Positions 32,556 through 42,276 of a stretch of DNA of 64,000 bases are shown here, piece by piece; positions within the stretch are counted from its first letter, which is position 1; the number at the start of each line of letters is the position of its first letter. Source of the DNA: Elusimicrobium sp. An273. GTDB lineage: Bacteria > Elusimicrobiota > Elusimicrobia > Elusimicrobiales > Elusimicrobiaceae. The notes under the pieces are model-generated. The model did no database searches. It worked only from the letters and a program-made list of their open reading frames with translations, and was not told the origin of the DNA. The stretch spans positions 264,397-328,396 of the forward strand of contig NZ_NFJD01000002.1 in assembly GCF_002159705.1 (NCBI RefSeq), read 5' to 3'. Both the position numbers and the translations under genes were made by a program.

Positions 32556-33305
32556 CCGCGCGTATGTTTCGGGCGGCACTTGTTCGGGGCGGACGGACGG
32601 CGCCAGCGAAAGCGCCTGCAAGGCGTGCTGAATTTTTTGCGGTTCATACCCGCCCAAGCTCCAGGCATTGGCCAATGTTTTGCGCCGGTGCAAAAAGGCG
32701 GCCTGCACCATTTTTTTAAACCGCTGCCAATCGCCGAGCGGCACAAGCCAAGGCGATTTTTTTTCAAACGCCAACACCATACTTTCCACTTTCGGCGGCG
32801 GATTAAAACACCCGCGCCCCACCTTGCAAATAGGGCTGATCCGCGCGCGCAGCTGGCTAAACACGGACAGCGGGCCATACCCTTCCTCCTGCGCGCGGGC
32901 GCGGATACGCTGGGCCTGTTCTTTTTGAAACATAAACACTGCCGCGTGAAACAGCGGGAAAGAAAGCACTTTATCCAAAATATCCGCCGCGTCAATATAG
33001 GGAAGATTGCTTACAAACAACGCCGGGCGCGTAACCAAAGAAGCCAAATCCGTTTTTAAAAAATCCGCCTCTTTCAGCTGCACCTTTGCCTGCGGCGGCA
33101 GCGTTTGGCGCAGGTACTGCACCATTTTGGGGTCTATTTCCACCGCCGTAAAATTTTGTTCTCCCCGCTCAATCAGCCGCTGCGTAAGCGCGCCTTTCCC
33201 GGGGCCGATTTCCACCAGCTGCGCCGCTTTTAACAAAAGAGCCGCATCCACAATTTGGCGGATGACGTTTTCGCTGATTAAAAAGTGCTGTCCGTATTTT
33301 TGCAT
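32538..33305 (-). CDS. rsmA: 16S rRNA dimethyladenosine transferase RsmA (KsgA)
   Basis: A 255-residue Rossmann methyltransferase: QKYGQHFL opening (residues 2-9), SAM-binding VEIGPGKGALT (31-41), AVEID (54-58), EADFL (79-83) and the catalytic NLPY (100-103). It dimethylates two adjacent adenines near the 3' end of 16S rRNA during 30S assembly. Length is normal. It lies two bases downstream of the TPR gene and is convergent with ftcD, with overlapping ends. Confidence 0.95.
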   Translation of the reverse strand: MQKYGQHFLISENVIRQIVDAALLLKAAQLVEIGPGKGALTQRLIERGEQNFTAVEIDPKMVQYLRQTLPPQAKVQLKEADFLKTDLASLVTRPALFVSNLPYIDAADILDKVLSFPLFHAAVFMFQKEQAQRIRARAQEEGYGPLSVFSQLRARISPICKVGRGCFNPPPKVESMVLAFEKKSPWLVPLGDWQRFKKMVQAAFLHRRKTLANAWSLGGYEPQKIQHALQALSLAPSVRPEQVPPETYARLFALL

Positions 33306-33307
33306 TG

Positions 33308-35005
33308 TTAATCTGCCAGTATTTTTAAATTGCGTTTGGCTATTTTATTTTTGGGATCTGCTTTTAGCGCCTGCCGGTAATAATTTTGGGCGGCTGCATC
33401 ATCCCCCGCTACGACGGCCGCCGTCCCTAGTCCAAGCCATGCCAGCGCGTCCTGCGGCGCTTGTTTCCCGGCTTGCTCAAACGCGTCCGCCGCCAGCGCG
33501 GCGTCTCCGCGCGCCAGCGCCGCTACACCCTGCAGCAACCGGCACAATCCGTCTGCCGGGCACTGCGGCGCATAATCGGCCAGTTCTTCTTCTGCGTCGT
33601 CCACAAACGCAAGCCATGTGCGTCCCATGACCCAAAGCCCCATATCATTGCCTACGATGCGCGGGTCATACACGGCTTTTGGGGCCGTGGTATTATCCTG
33701 CGTCAGAGCGGAAGGGGAAGCGTAGTCCGGCGTGCGGCCCTGCAAAGATAAATTAATGTTATACCCCTCGCCCGCTTGGGCCAGCGTCTGCTCCAAGCCC
33801 GCTACAAACTGTTCAATCTGCTCGGCGCGCTCTTGCGAAGATCCCGCCGGAAGCGAAAAAATGCGTTTAAACGTGCGCGAGGCCGAAGCCCCCGCCAAAT
33901 TGCCGTCCGCCCGCAGGCGCTGGTAGGCCTGCTCAAATGTGTTGCCGCGGCGGGAATCGGAAGCGTTTTGGGGAGAAGAAACGGGGTTATATTCCAAAGA
34001 CACTTCTATATTGACCGTTTTGGACGGAGATACTTTTTCCAAGCTGTTTTGAAACTGGCGTATTTCTTCGCGAAAAGCCTCCGCCCCGCGGCCGCTGGCG
34101 CGGTAGACGGCATTCAGCGCTAATCCGTCCGCCTTAAAACGCGTAATGGAAAACGCCTCCTCCAGCACCTCCCGTGCCTTGTCCGCCTCGCCTTGGCGCA
34201 TGAGTAAAGAAGCATAGCGCAGGCGGGCCACATAGTCCCCCGGTTTGGTGCGTACGGCCTTTTTATAGTATTTTAAAGCGTCCTGCGGGCGGTTTAATTT
34301 TTCGTATAAAGCCCCCAAGCTCAGCTGGGCGTCTTCGTAATAGGGAAATAATTTAAGCGCTTTTTTAAACGATTTTTCGGCTTGTTCATCCCGCCCCAAG
34401 GCCTCGTAAAGCGTGCCCAGCTGATAGTGGTACAGCGGCTCGCGCGGGGAGAGTTCTGCGGCGCGGCGGAAATGTTCCAGCGCTTTATCCAAATTTAACT
34501 GCACCGCGTAGGTGGAACCCAAATTCATATGCGTGTCGGCCTTGTTGGGATCGAGCGCGTTGGCCTTTAAAAAGTATTCCTGCGCCTGGGGCACGTCTCC
34601 CTTCCAGCCGCTGGCAATCCCCAGCAATTGGTAAGCCATGGCATTGGAAGGATCCAAACGAAGCGCTTCTTGGTATTCACTTTCGGCCGAGTCCACCTGC
34701 CCCATCCAGTAAAGCGACGCGCCCAGCAGCAAGTAAGGAAGCGGGTCTTTGGAATTTTTGATCACGGCTTTGGCAAAACTGTTAGACGCGTCTTTATAGC
34801 GGGCTTGCGCCATTTCCCCCATGCCGCGGCGCATATCGGTAACGGACTGCTCCAGCATAATTCTGTCCCACACGGTTTGGGAATAGTCGGTCTTTAGCTC
34901 CTGCTTGCGAAAGGAAAACGGGAAAAAGGCCCCCGCACCAGGCGGGTGCGCCCCAAAAAGCATTTCCATTCCTACCAGCAGGGCCAACGTGCGTTTCCAG
35001 TTCAT
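33308..35005 (-). CDS. Exported TPR-repeat protein
   Basis: 565 residues from the ATG at 35005 (MNWKRTLALL), with a signal peptide to about residue 26 (GAHPPGAGA). TPR units run from about residue 70 to 310 with clear NAMAYQLLGIA, KADTHMNLGSTYA, EPLYHYQLGTLYEAL and DAQLSLGALYEKL repeats, then a non-repetitive middle (about 330-470), then a final TPR pair (DALAWLGLGTAA, QALKADPKNKIA). It is probably periplasmic or lipid-free outer-membrane associated. It lies between the end of the Tad locus and rsmA but is separated from the Tad genes by a terminator. Partner unknown. Confidence 0.8.
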   Translation of the reverse strand: MNWKRTLALLVGMEMLFGAHPPGAGAFFPFSFRKQELKTDYSQTVWDRIMLEQSVTDMRRGMGEMAQARYKDASNSFAKAVIKNSKDPLPYLLLGASLYWMGQVDSAESEYQEALRLDPSNAMAYQLLGIASGWKGDVPQAQEYFLKANALDPNKADTHMNLGSTYAVQLNLDKALEHFRRAAELSPREPLYHYQLGTLYEALGRDEQAEKSFKKALKLFPYYEDAQLSLGALYEKLNRPQDALKYYKKAVRTKPGDYVARLRYASLLMRQGEADKAREVLEEAFSITRFKADGLALNAVYRASGRGAEAFREEIRQFQNSLEKVSPSKTVNIEVSLEYNPVSSPQNASDSRRGNTFEQAYQRLRADGNLAGASASRTFKRIFSLPAGSSQERAEQIEQFVAGLEQTLAQAGEGYNINLSLQGRTPDYASPSALTQDNTTAPKAVYDPRIVGNDMGLWVMGRTWLAFVDDAEEELADYAPQCPADGLCRLLQGVAALARGDAALAADAFEQAGKQAPQDALAWLGLGTAAVVAGDDAAAQNYYRQALKADPKNKIAKRNLKILAD

Positions 35006-35049
35006 ATGTATATGATAAATAAAAACAGACGGCCGGGGCAAACAGGGCA

Positions 35050-35081
35050 TAAAAAATCCCCGGGATCAACCCGGGGATTTT
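35050..35081 (-). terminator. Terminator closing the Tad locus
   Basis: Stem AATCCCCGGG / CCCGGGGATT with a short loop (35055-35079) and a U-run on the leftward RNA. It lies eleven bases after the stop of the 1291-residue surface protein. Confidence 0.9.
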
Positions 35082-35091
35082 GTTGTTCAAA

Positions 35092-38000
35092 CTATTCTAT
35101 CGTAACTGATTCAGTCACTGTTTCACCGGCTACTTGTCCGCCAGGCGTTCCGGTGGCAGAAGACCGCTTATACTGGCCTCCGCACGCCGAGAAATTTCCA
35201 TTGCTCGGTTTGGCGTTTTTGCCGTTTACGCATACCGCGCCAACATACTGCAGCGCTTCCGCCACCGGCATATTGCCTTCTAAGCCGCACGAGGTATCCG
35301 AATCGTTAAAGATACGGGAATACGCCCGAACGTAGTTTTGACGGTTGATATCGTCAATCGTGGCGTTGGTGCTGAAATCTGCCAGCTCTTTATCCGTGGC
35401 AGATATCTGCTGCTCAAAGCCTACCGCATCCGCAATGGCATGCAGCGGATACGTAGACGGGTTAAACCCGTTTTTGGCCCAACCGCCCTCCGTAATTTGC
35501 TTTAAGTAAGAATCACGGCCCGTGCTGCCCGCATAGGTGGAATACCGGGCGCGATCGCCGACTCTTTTATGGTTCCAGTTATAGCGTCCGTAGTGATAAG
35601 GGACTACCTCCTTCTTAGCATATACGGTCGTTCCCTTGACTTCTTGGGCAGAACCGCAACCTAAGAAACGGCGGTCTACAATCTTTTTCCCGTCGGCATC
35701 AACCGCAAACAAAGCCGGGAAGTACGAGGAGTTCGGCCCCGTATAGGCGGCAAACGCACCAAACGTATTTCTCCAAACTTCTTTTTCTTGGATCATCTGC
35801 GGATCATACGAGTTGTAGCCAATCGTCTTACCCAGCGCGCAGACCACGTTCAGCGGTACCTGCGCCTGCGGATTGCGGGAATACGCAATCGTCATGGCGT
35901 CTACCAACTGAGGCACGGTGACGGTTCCGCTATGGACGAATTTCGTTTTGGCATCGGTAAACTCTTGGCTGGCGTTTACTTCCGCGATGACACTGTCCAC
36001 ATATTTCTTGACTTCTTCCTGGTTCATCATCTTGGCGGAACCTTGGCCGGATTTGCGCGTGCTGCCTACTGCCGTACAATTATCGGTAGACAAGGCACTT
36101 TTATAGGAACGTTCGCCTCCTCTGGCAAAAACGCTCATCGTCGGGAATTGAAGCAAGGCTACACGTTCCTTGGCAAAGCGGAACGAAATGCCAAAATCGC
36201 CGTTCATTTTATCGGCCAATTCCAAGGTAATCGTGCCTTCCGGTTCCGGATCCGGTTCCGGATCCGGTTCCGGGTCATCGGCCGGCGGATCTTCTGGGTC
36301 TTCCTCTATGTCCGTTTCAAAACCAATCGGCTCCGAATTGTCGCTGTAGTAGCAAGTGGCCGTGCTGACGATATTACCCGGTTTATCTGCGCCTAACGCA
36401 GCGCCCGGCTTGCCGTCTGCAGTCAACGCCCGGATATTGCCGTTTTGGCAGCCGCCTTTGGTAATAGAACTGCCATCCGTAGTAAGCGAATCGCACTGGC
36501 GCACTTCCCACGTGATGACGACACGCCCGCCGGCATTGCGCAATGCCGCAATTTCAGAAGACGTAGCTACCACTTGGTAGTCATCCCCCGCACCCGGCAG
36601 CTTGGCGCGTTCTTTGCCCAAGCTCTGGGTTACAAAACCCGCATTGGTGATATTTTCACTCCACGCGCCTTGAAACGGCCGGACATCTTGGTGCGGAATA
36701 TAGAACCACTGGCCGCCATCGGACGTTTTGGTAGACGTTGTAATCGCCGCGGGCTGGGTGTTATTTTCCCCTTGGATCGTATACGAGAGCAGGAAACGGC
36801 TCTTCATCGCGTTATACGCCTGGGCACCCATCATCCCGTTCGTAAACGTCAAATGCGCATACGGAAAGCTCTGCTGCGTTTCTCCTTTGTTATTGGAGAT
36901 ATTCGCCAAGTAATCGCAGCTGATGCGCACCAGCGGGAACGGACAACGCGCTCCCGTTACCCAATCTTTGCCTTCTTTGGCTTTTTTGGTGGAAATACCC
37001 AGATTTTGCTTCGTTCCCACTTTTACCGCATCCCGGATGATGCCGCCTTCTCTAAGCGTATCCATGAACGCTTTGTAAGTGGGCAGAGAACCGCCGTCCA
37101 CCAAAGCTACCATTTTTTTAGCTTTGTCGACATCCGTTGCCTGTTCGTTGATGGCGTTTAAACAGTCCTGCTGCACAGGCCACTTCATGGCGCGGCACTT
37201 GGCAATGGCTTCATCATACGTTTTGGCTTTAAAAGCCCCCGCCTTGCCTTCTTTATTTAAGCCCCAATAGCCGCTGTAATTGTAGCCCTCAGGCGATTTT
37301 TCCTGCAACTCGGTCTTTTTGATTTTTTTATTTTTAATGGCAACGCTTTCCACAAACATCGGAACAAAATTGCTGCGTTGCGTAATCGCCGTGATGTTAC
37401 TGTTAAATTCGGGGCCTTTACCGATATATCCCACCACCAAAGCAGCTTCCTGTTCATCCGGCGGCAGGTTGTAGTACGCGTTTAATTGCGCCGTCGGAAC
37501 ACCCACCACATAGTGGTACACGCTCCAACCGTCTTTGGTGCTGGAGAAGTCGGCATAATAGACGCCGTCTTTGGAAAAGGTATTGCAGTCGCCCGCTTCC
37601 GGGAAAGTGCCCACATTTTTGCCGGCAACTCTGTTCCACCAAGCCATCAATCTGGCACCCAAGCCGTTGCTCAAGCAATCCATACGCTGGGCAATGGGGC
37701 CCATGGAAACTTCATTAGAGGTGCTCCCTTCCCACGGGTCTTGAACATCTTTCTCAATGCCATAGCGGAAATGGGCTCGGCAATTGTCTTTATCAAAAGG
37801 AATCGTCGGATAAGATCTGTTCCATTCCTTTTCAGTCAATCCGGCACATTCGGCTTCAGATCCTGCACCGGCCTTTGCGCCCAAAAATTTACCCATAGAC
37901 CAGTCGTCCGTCCCCGTGATAATACAAGAGAGGAAACCGTCCAAGAATTTCTGCGCTAAGCCGACGCCGAATTTAATCCAATCCCATTTGTGGTTGAACC

Positions 38001-38967
38001 GCGCTTCCCATTCCATCTGGGAGCGGCGTTTCATCATATCCCACCACCAGGGTTCTTTGCCGTTAAAAGCAAACCGGCGTTCCAAATTGCCGTTTCCGCC
38101 GCCGGGGCCAAAAGAACCGCCCGAAAGCCCGCCAATTTTGCCGGGTTCAATCGGTCTCATTTGGGCGTCCATCAAGGCCTGCATGGCGTTGGCTTTAGAC
38201 ATGGCGTCTTTCGAACGTCTGGCTTCCGCCGCCGCGCCTTGCCCAAAATAACTGCGGCTCGGTTTACCCGCCGCCTGCAACGGCTGCAGAGAAACCGGTT
38301 TGGGACTGTTGCGCGGGCCTTCGGCCGCTACACGCTGTGCGGCCGTTTTTAAACCGCCGCCCCACATGCCGACACCCAGCTTAGACCCGCTGCGGCTGGT
38401 CAGCCCAGCATTAGAAAGCGGGTTGATCTTCGTCGTCGCACGGCGGAAAGCCGCACGCGTAGCGGGGGCTGCGGTGTTTCTGTAAATGTTGGTATTATTT
38501 TCTTCCACAGAGGTTCCGGTATAGGAAGAATCATCCAAACCGCTGCGGTCAATATCGTACAGACTGGAATCATCCGCCGGTTCCTCATCCGAGCCAAATC
38601 CTTTAATCAAGCTCAGGGGGTCGCGGCCGGCAAGTTGCGCAATCTGTCCTTCCGGATCCCCGGTAACCGTATCAAAACCATACCGTTCGGGATCGAATAT
38701 AGATTCCTCGCTTCCGGGAGTAATCATCGGTTCTTCATTTACTTGCCCGCTGTATTTATACAGGAACGGCAGCAACAACAATGCTACCAAGGCCGCAATA
38801 AAGAACGGGGCATCCCTTTTGGTTCTCTCAAAGAGAGTCTTTTTGGGTTTGCCATCGCTCCCAATTTTGGAGGAAATACGATTAGCAAAAGATTTAAAAG
38901 CAGCGGGTTTGCTGTTTTTAATCTTATCGCTAAAGGTAAAACTATCCTTCTTTTTTTCCTCTGGCAT
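35092..38967 (-). CDS. Very large membrane-anchored protein of the Tad locus
   Basis: 1291 residues. A basic, Lys-rich cytoplasmic N-terminus (1-52) is followed by one membrane helix (about 54-70, FFIAALVALLLLPFLY); everything after that is outside. Regions: acidic Ser/Asp-rich (80-160), basic Ala/Arg-rich (165-270), a Gly-rich turn (GGSFGPGGGNGNL), a Trp-rich stretch (PWWWDMMKRRSQMEWE), a large Cys-containing body, a DPEP-repeat linker (around 890-910) and a C-terminal Cys-rich part. Many Cys suggest disulfides. No family recognised. It has its own promoter (39142-39169). Similar anchoring is seen in the next four proteins, so it probably belongs to the same surface machine; it could be a tip adhesin or effector. 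Confidence 0.75.
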   Translation of the reverse strand: MPEEKKKDSFTFSDKIKNSKPAAFKSFANRISSKIGSDGKPKKTLFERTKRDAPFFIAALVALLLLPFLYKYSGQVNEEPMITPGSEESIFDPERYGFDTVTGDPEGQIAQLAGRDPLSLIKGFGSDEEPADDSSLYDIDRSGLDDSSYTGTSVEENNTNIYRNTAAPATRAAFRRATTKINPLSNAGLTSRSGSKLGVGMWGGGLKTAAQRVAAEGPRNSPKPVSLQPLQAAGKPSRSYFGQGAAAEARRSKDAMSKANAMQALMDAQMRPIEPGKIGGLSGGSFGPGGGNGNLERRFAFNGKEPWWWDMMKRRSQMEWEARFNHKWDWIKFGVGLAQKFLDGFLSCIITGTDDWSMGKFLGAKAGAGSEAECAGLTEKEWNRSYPTIPFDKDNCRAHFRYGIEKDVQDPWEGSTSNEVSMGPIAQRMDCLSNGLGARLMAWWNRVAGKNVGTFPEAGDCNTFSKDGVYYADFSSTKDGWSVYHYVVGVPTAQLNAYYNLPPDEQEAALVVGYIGKGPEFNSNITAITQRSNFVPMFVESVAIKNKKIKKTELQEKSPEGYNYSGYWGLNKEGKAGAFKAKTYDEAIAKCRAMKWPVQQDCLNAINEQATDVDKAKKMVALVDGGSLPTYKAFMDTLREGGIIRDAVKVGTKQNLGISTKKAKEGKDWVTGARCPFPLVRISCDYLANISNNKGETQQSFPYAHLTFTNGMMGAQAYNAMKSRFLLSYTIQGENNTQPAAITTSTKTSDGGQWFYIPHQDVRPFQGAWSENITNAGFVTQSLGKERAKLPGAGDDYQVVATSSEIAALRNAGGRVVITWEVRQCDSLTTDGSSITKGGCQNGNIRALTADGKPGAALGADKPGNIVSTATCYYSDNSEPIGFETDIEEDPEDPPADDPEPDPEPDPEPEGTITLELADKMNGDFGISFRFAKERVALLQFPTMSVFARGGERSYKSALSTDNCTAVGSTRKSGQGSAKMMNQEEVKKYVDSVIAEVNASQEFTDAKTKFVHSGTVTVPQLVDAMTIAYSRNPQAQVPLNVVCALGKTIGYNSYDPQMIQEKEVWRNTFGAFAAYTGPNSSYFPALFAVDADGKKIVDRRFLGCGSAQEVKGTTVYAKKEVVPYHYGRYNWNHKRVGDRARYSTYAGSTGRDSYLKQITEGGWAKNGFNPSTYPLHAIADAVGFEQQISATDKELADFSTNATIDDINRQNYVRAYSRIFNDSDTSCGLEGNMPVAEALQYVGAVCVNGKNAKPSNGNFSACGGQYKRSSATGTPGGQVAGETVTESVTIE
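36241..36276. repeat. 12-base tandem repeat coding a DPEP linker
   Basis: Three near-perfect copies of a 12-base unit (GGTTCCGGATCC on the + strand) that code for Glu-Pro-Asp-Pro steps in the large anchored protein. Such repeats can vary in number and change linker length. Confidence 0.7.
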
Positions 38968-39141
38968 AAATGCCTCCTATCAAAATAAAACTGCCGGTTC
39001 GGCTTTTTTCAAAGCCTTGGAAAGAATTTCTCCGTCGGAGATTCTTCCACGTACTGCATTTTTCTATAATAAAGAAATGCGTTGTTCAGAGATGGTCCCC
39101 CACTCCGTAACAACTTTCTTTATACACACTTCCTTACTTCT

Positions 39142-39169
39142 ATTATACAATTAAATCCATTTTTTTCAA
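39142..39169 (-). promoter_or_regulatory. Promoter of the 1291-residue protein gene
   Basis: Leftward TTGAAA (39164-39169), 16-base spacer, TATAAT (39142-39147). It lies in a 207-base gene-free spacer and gives a leader of about 170 bases that contains the hairpin GAATTTCTCCGTCGGAGATTC (39022-39042). Confidence 0.75.
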
Positions 39170-39174
39170 GGGGT

Positions 39175-40698
39175 TTAATACATATTCATGCTTCCCCAAT
39201 CCGTCTCCGGGAAGAAATCCCCCGCATTGGGGTCTACCGGTTCTCCGTTTACCCCTACGTTAAACGTGCCTTTTACCAAATTTGCCACGCCGCTTTCCGA
39301 GCAACCGCCGTTATAGCAGTCGCCTTCTTCATAATCGGCCGCGGCCTTAATTTCGCCTAAGCAGGCTTTTTGCTCGTCCGGGGTTTCCAAAGCGGCGCAT
39401 TTTTCTTGTTCTTCTGCACAATAGGACGCGTATTGATCGTACCGGCCCTGCAAATTATTGGTCGTACAAGTGCCCTCTCTGCCCGATTTTACGGCTACGC
39501 CGCAAAAAGTGCTTAAGTCCGAATAGGCCAGTTTAATTTGTTCGCATTGATTGCGCAACACGGAAAGACGGTTGGAAAAATCCCCGTTTACGTCTTCGCA
39601 CGTTTTCGGAAAGGCGGCGGCCAGCGCATTAATTCCGGCTTTTGCCGCCTGCAACTGGTTCGTGAGCGTCTCCCCGGAGGAACTCATGGCCCGCTCGCAT
39701 TCTTTCTCGTTTTCCAAGCGCAATTTAATCGTATCCACATCGGCCACCACGTCATCGGGATTAATACCGATGCCCGAAAATCCGGAAGAATCAAACACCT
39801 TTTTAGGCATATCCGCCCCGTCAAAACCGGCGCTCGCTAAGGTTTTTTTGAGCACCACATTGGGCGTACGGCGGGCACTCATGCCCGTCAGCCAGGCATA
39901 ATACATATCCCGCTGGGCTTTATGATTGCCGATTTCCGTAATAGGATTTAACTGCGAAAGCGTCCCCCCCGTTTCCAGCGATTTGGCCAGATTTTGAAGG
40001 CCCGCGTCGGAACGAGTGGCTTTATCCACCAAGCGCCCTAGCCAATCGTTCTGGCTGGCGCCCGCAATATGAGGGTTGGCAATTTTTTTAAGCGAGTTTA
40101 CCGAATTAAATCCATCTTTGGGATCACGGGCTAAGGTGGAAGCATCCGCCCCGAAAAAGACTTCCCCCGGGGCCGTTTGATTTGCTTGGGTGTTGGCCGA
40201 GTCCCCCGTAATGCGGGCAGCAGGAGATTTGTTATCATCTCCGGAAAAGGAACCCGCAATCAAATCCCGCGCTTTGCCCTGATTGGCAAGGGCCACATTG
40301 ACCGCCCGCAAATTGATTAAATTGGAGTCTTTCTGCGCCGTCATCCGTTCATGCGCGGTCGCAAATCCTCCGTCGTTTCCAAACACGCCGGCGGCCGTCG
40401 GATCGGGCAGTTCCCCGCGGGCTATTTTGGCATGTTCATTCCAAGACAAAAGCGCCTTTAAAAAAGACATCTCCTGCGTTTCTTCCGGGGTGTATCCCAT
40501 GGCCCAAGCCAAATTGCGCAGAAACGGAATTTTGCTAACGGGTACCAACCCCGTCAGCAAAAGAAGAAAAAAGAACAAAATAAACACCGCCCACGCTTTT
40601 TTAGAGCGGGCAAGACGTTTTAGCTCCCCCCACAAAACCGCCAAGGAGCTTTGTTTGACAGTGTTTTCCGTCTGTGTTTGTTTATTTTGTTCTTTCAT
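39175..40698 (-). CDS. Membrane-anchored Tad-locus protein, 507 aa
   Basis: Basic cytoplasmic N-terminus (1-36), one membrane helix (about 37-54, AVFILFFFLLLLTGLVPV), then an outer part of some 450 residues. The C-terminal third holds about ten Cys (CERAMSS, FPKTCED, NQCEQIK, FCGVAV, CTTNN, YCAEEQEKC, GDCYNGGC), so a disulfide-bonded domain is likely. A central helical segment (NDWLGRLVDKATRSDAGLQN) precedes GGTLSQL, recalling the motif seen in the neighbouring proteins. No known family recognised. It is translated from the operon starting at 45.9 kb; a perfect 12-bp hairpin lies just upstream. Confidence 0.75.
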   Translation of the reverse strand: MKEQNKQTQTENTVKQSSLAVLWGELKRLARSKKAWAVFILFFFLLLLTGLVPVSKIPFLRNLAWAMGYTPEETQEMSFLKALLSWNEHAKIARGELPDPTAAGVFGNDGGFATAHERMTAQKDSNLINLRAVNVALANQGKARDLIAGSFSGDDNKSPAARITGDSANTQANQTAPGEVFFGADASTLARDPKDGFNSVNSLKKIANPHIAGASQNDWLGRLVDKATRSDAGLQNLAKSLETGGTLSQLNPITEIGNHKAQRDMYYAWLTGMSARRTPNVVLKKTLASAGFDGADMPKKVFDSSGFSGIGINPDDVVADVDTIKLRLENEKECERAMSSSGETLTNQLQAAKAGINALAAAFPKTCEDVNGDFSNRLSVLRNQCEQIKLAYSDLSTFCGVAVKSGREGTCTTNNLQGRYDQYASYCAEEQEKCAALETPDEQKACLGEIKAAADYEEGDCYNGGCSESGVANLVKGTFNVGVNGEPVDPNAGDFFPETDWGSMNMY

Positions 40699-40710
40699 CT
40701 TTTGATACGT

Positions 40711-40742
40711 ACGGAAGGAACGCCTTTCAGCGTTCCTTCCGT
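40711..40742. other. Perfect 12-bp hairpin between two Tad-locus genes
   Basis: ACGGAAGGAACG (40711-40722) and CGTTCCTTCCGT (40731-40742) with an 8-base loop. There is no U-tract on the leftward RNA, so partial termination or mRNA processing between the 505- and 507-residue protein genes is more likely than full stop. Confidence 0.65.
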
Positions 40743-40752
40743 TAGATTTTCA

Positions 40753-42264
40753 TTAAGCCTGTTGGTTAGAATCCGCATTTGCTTTGGCATCACTTTCCAT
40801 GCCTTTCTGAACCAAAGCAGAACCGCCTTGTGTTAATCCCATCATACCAACTGTTTTGACGGCTCCCATTGCTTTTGCCATAAATTTAGCATTAGCCGCA
40901 GCAGAGCCAGTTTCTTTGACAGCTGAAATTCCAGCATAAAGCAAGGCAACAATAGCTCCCATGGATAATCCATATCCCATTAGTGGCATAAACCATCCCT
41001 TATAGTGCCGTTGATAATCTGCCGCAAAGCCGAACACCACTGCCGCATAAGCCATTGCAATGCCCAAGACAATCCAGCCATAAGCCATCATGGAAATTCC
41101 CAAGAAGCCCGCTTTTTTCCCTTGTGCAATCAAGTGATATCCAAGCGGAATAGCAACAACCGTAACGGCCACCAATGCCAGTGCCATCCACATCAAACGT
41201 TTACGAGCTTTATCCTGTTTTTCCGCTTCTTCATCCACTGTGGGTATATAGTCACCGATGCCCTTCAGTTTTTGCTGCGTAGGGTTTTCAAAATCAGCCG
41301 AACCGCCAGATTCTGAAGCATTGGGAAGATCATCTATCTGCATACCGCCCGAGTTTTTATAACTGGCAAACCACGCCCGGGAGGCTTCGTTTGCCGCACG
41401 GTTGCGGTTGGAAGCCACATCGGCAGAACGTTTGCTAATATCTTTCAGTTCATTTTTTTCCTTAAACGATCTGCGCGATCTGGAAACGGAAGAATCTCTT
41501 CCGCCCGCCGTAAAAGAGCTGGAACGGCGCGCATTGGTCAAAGAGGAAACCGCATTGCTGCCGCTGGGCATTGCACCGGAAAATTGATACCCTTCCGAAG
41601 GCCCGCCCGCTCCTCTCCCGCCGGATGCCACACCAGAAGAGCTTCTCGCCGCAGAAGACCCGGAACCGGAAGAAGAAGCCACCGGGCCGGAGGTAGCATT
41701 AAAAGCGTTTCCAGACGCCCGAGCCATAGAGGCAGACGCCAAGGTAGGCCCGGCACCCTCTCCCGAACCGGCTCCCATAGCGGCGGCCGCAACGGCCCCC
41801 GCCGGCACCTGGGAGGAAGAACCCGCCGGCGCATTCCGCACGGAAGAGCCCACTTCCATCGCTTTATTGGCGCCCATGCCTAAGCCGTCAGTCGCTGAGG
41901 TTTCCGCCGCAGGCCCGAACGATACATTTTTAATGTTGTCTACCGCATCTAACCCAAAGTTATCCGCCGAACCGGAACCGGCTTCTATAGCGGCACGTTC
42001 TTCCGCGGTAGCCACTTGGTTTAACGAATCTTTGATGTTAATAGAGGTAAGCAGCCCGTTCTTTTGGCGGCGCAGGCCTTCCTGCGCGGAAGAACTGCTA
42101 ATGGCCGACACCGAACGCAGGGCACGTTCTTTGTTGGCGACTGTATTATCCGCCTCATAGGCGCCGTAAACGGCTAAGACACCCACCCCGGCAATAGCCG
42201 TCAGCTGGGGGATACCCATCACCAGTTTACCGGATATGCTTTTTAAAAATTTAAACACATTCAT
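40753..42264 (-). CDS. Membrane protein of the Tad locus, paralogue of the 521-aa protein
   Basis: 503 residues from the ATG at 42264 (MNVFKFLKS); the ATG at 42270 is too close to GGGAG. Plan: short N-terminus, membrane helix (about 17-34, QLTAIAGVGVLAVYGAY), a long Ala/Ser/Gly-rich low-complexity outer or linker region with GLGMGANKA, the motif NRNRAANEASRAW followed by SGGM, and three to four helices near the C-terminus (about 360-470). The same plan and the same 13-residue motif occur in the 521-residue protein, so these are paralogues. Unknown family; a membrane platform or channel element of the Tad machine is one possibility. Confidence 0.75.
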   Translation of the reverse strand: MNVFKFLKSISGKLVMGIPQLTAIAGVGVLAVYGAYEADNTVANKERALRSVSAISSSSAQEGLRRQKNGLLTSINIKDSLNQVATAEERAAIEAGSGSADNFGLDAVDNIKNVSFGPAAETSATDGLGMGANKAMEVGSSVRNAPAGSSSQVPAGAVAAAAMGAGSGEGAGPTLASASMARASGNAFNATSGPVASSSGSGSSAARSSSGVASGGRGAGGPSEGYQFSGAMPSGSNAVSSLTNARRSSSFTAGGRDSSVSRSRRSFKEKNELKDISKRSADVASNRNRAANEASRAWFASYKNSGGMQIDDLPNASESGGSADFENPTQQKLKGIGDYIPTVDEEAEKQDKARKRLMWMALALVAVTVVAIPLGYHLIAQGKKAGFLGISMMAYGWIVLGIAMAYAAVVFGFAADYQRHYKGWFMPLMGYGLSMGAIVALLYAGISAVKETGSAAANAKFMAKAMGAVKTVGMMGLTQGGSALVQKGMESDAKANADSNQQA

Positions 42265-42276
42265 ATGCATTTCTCC

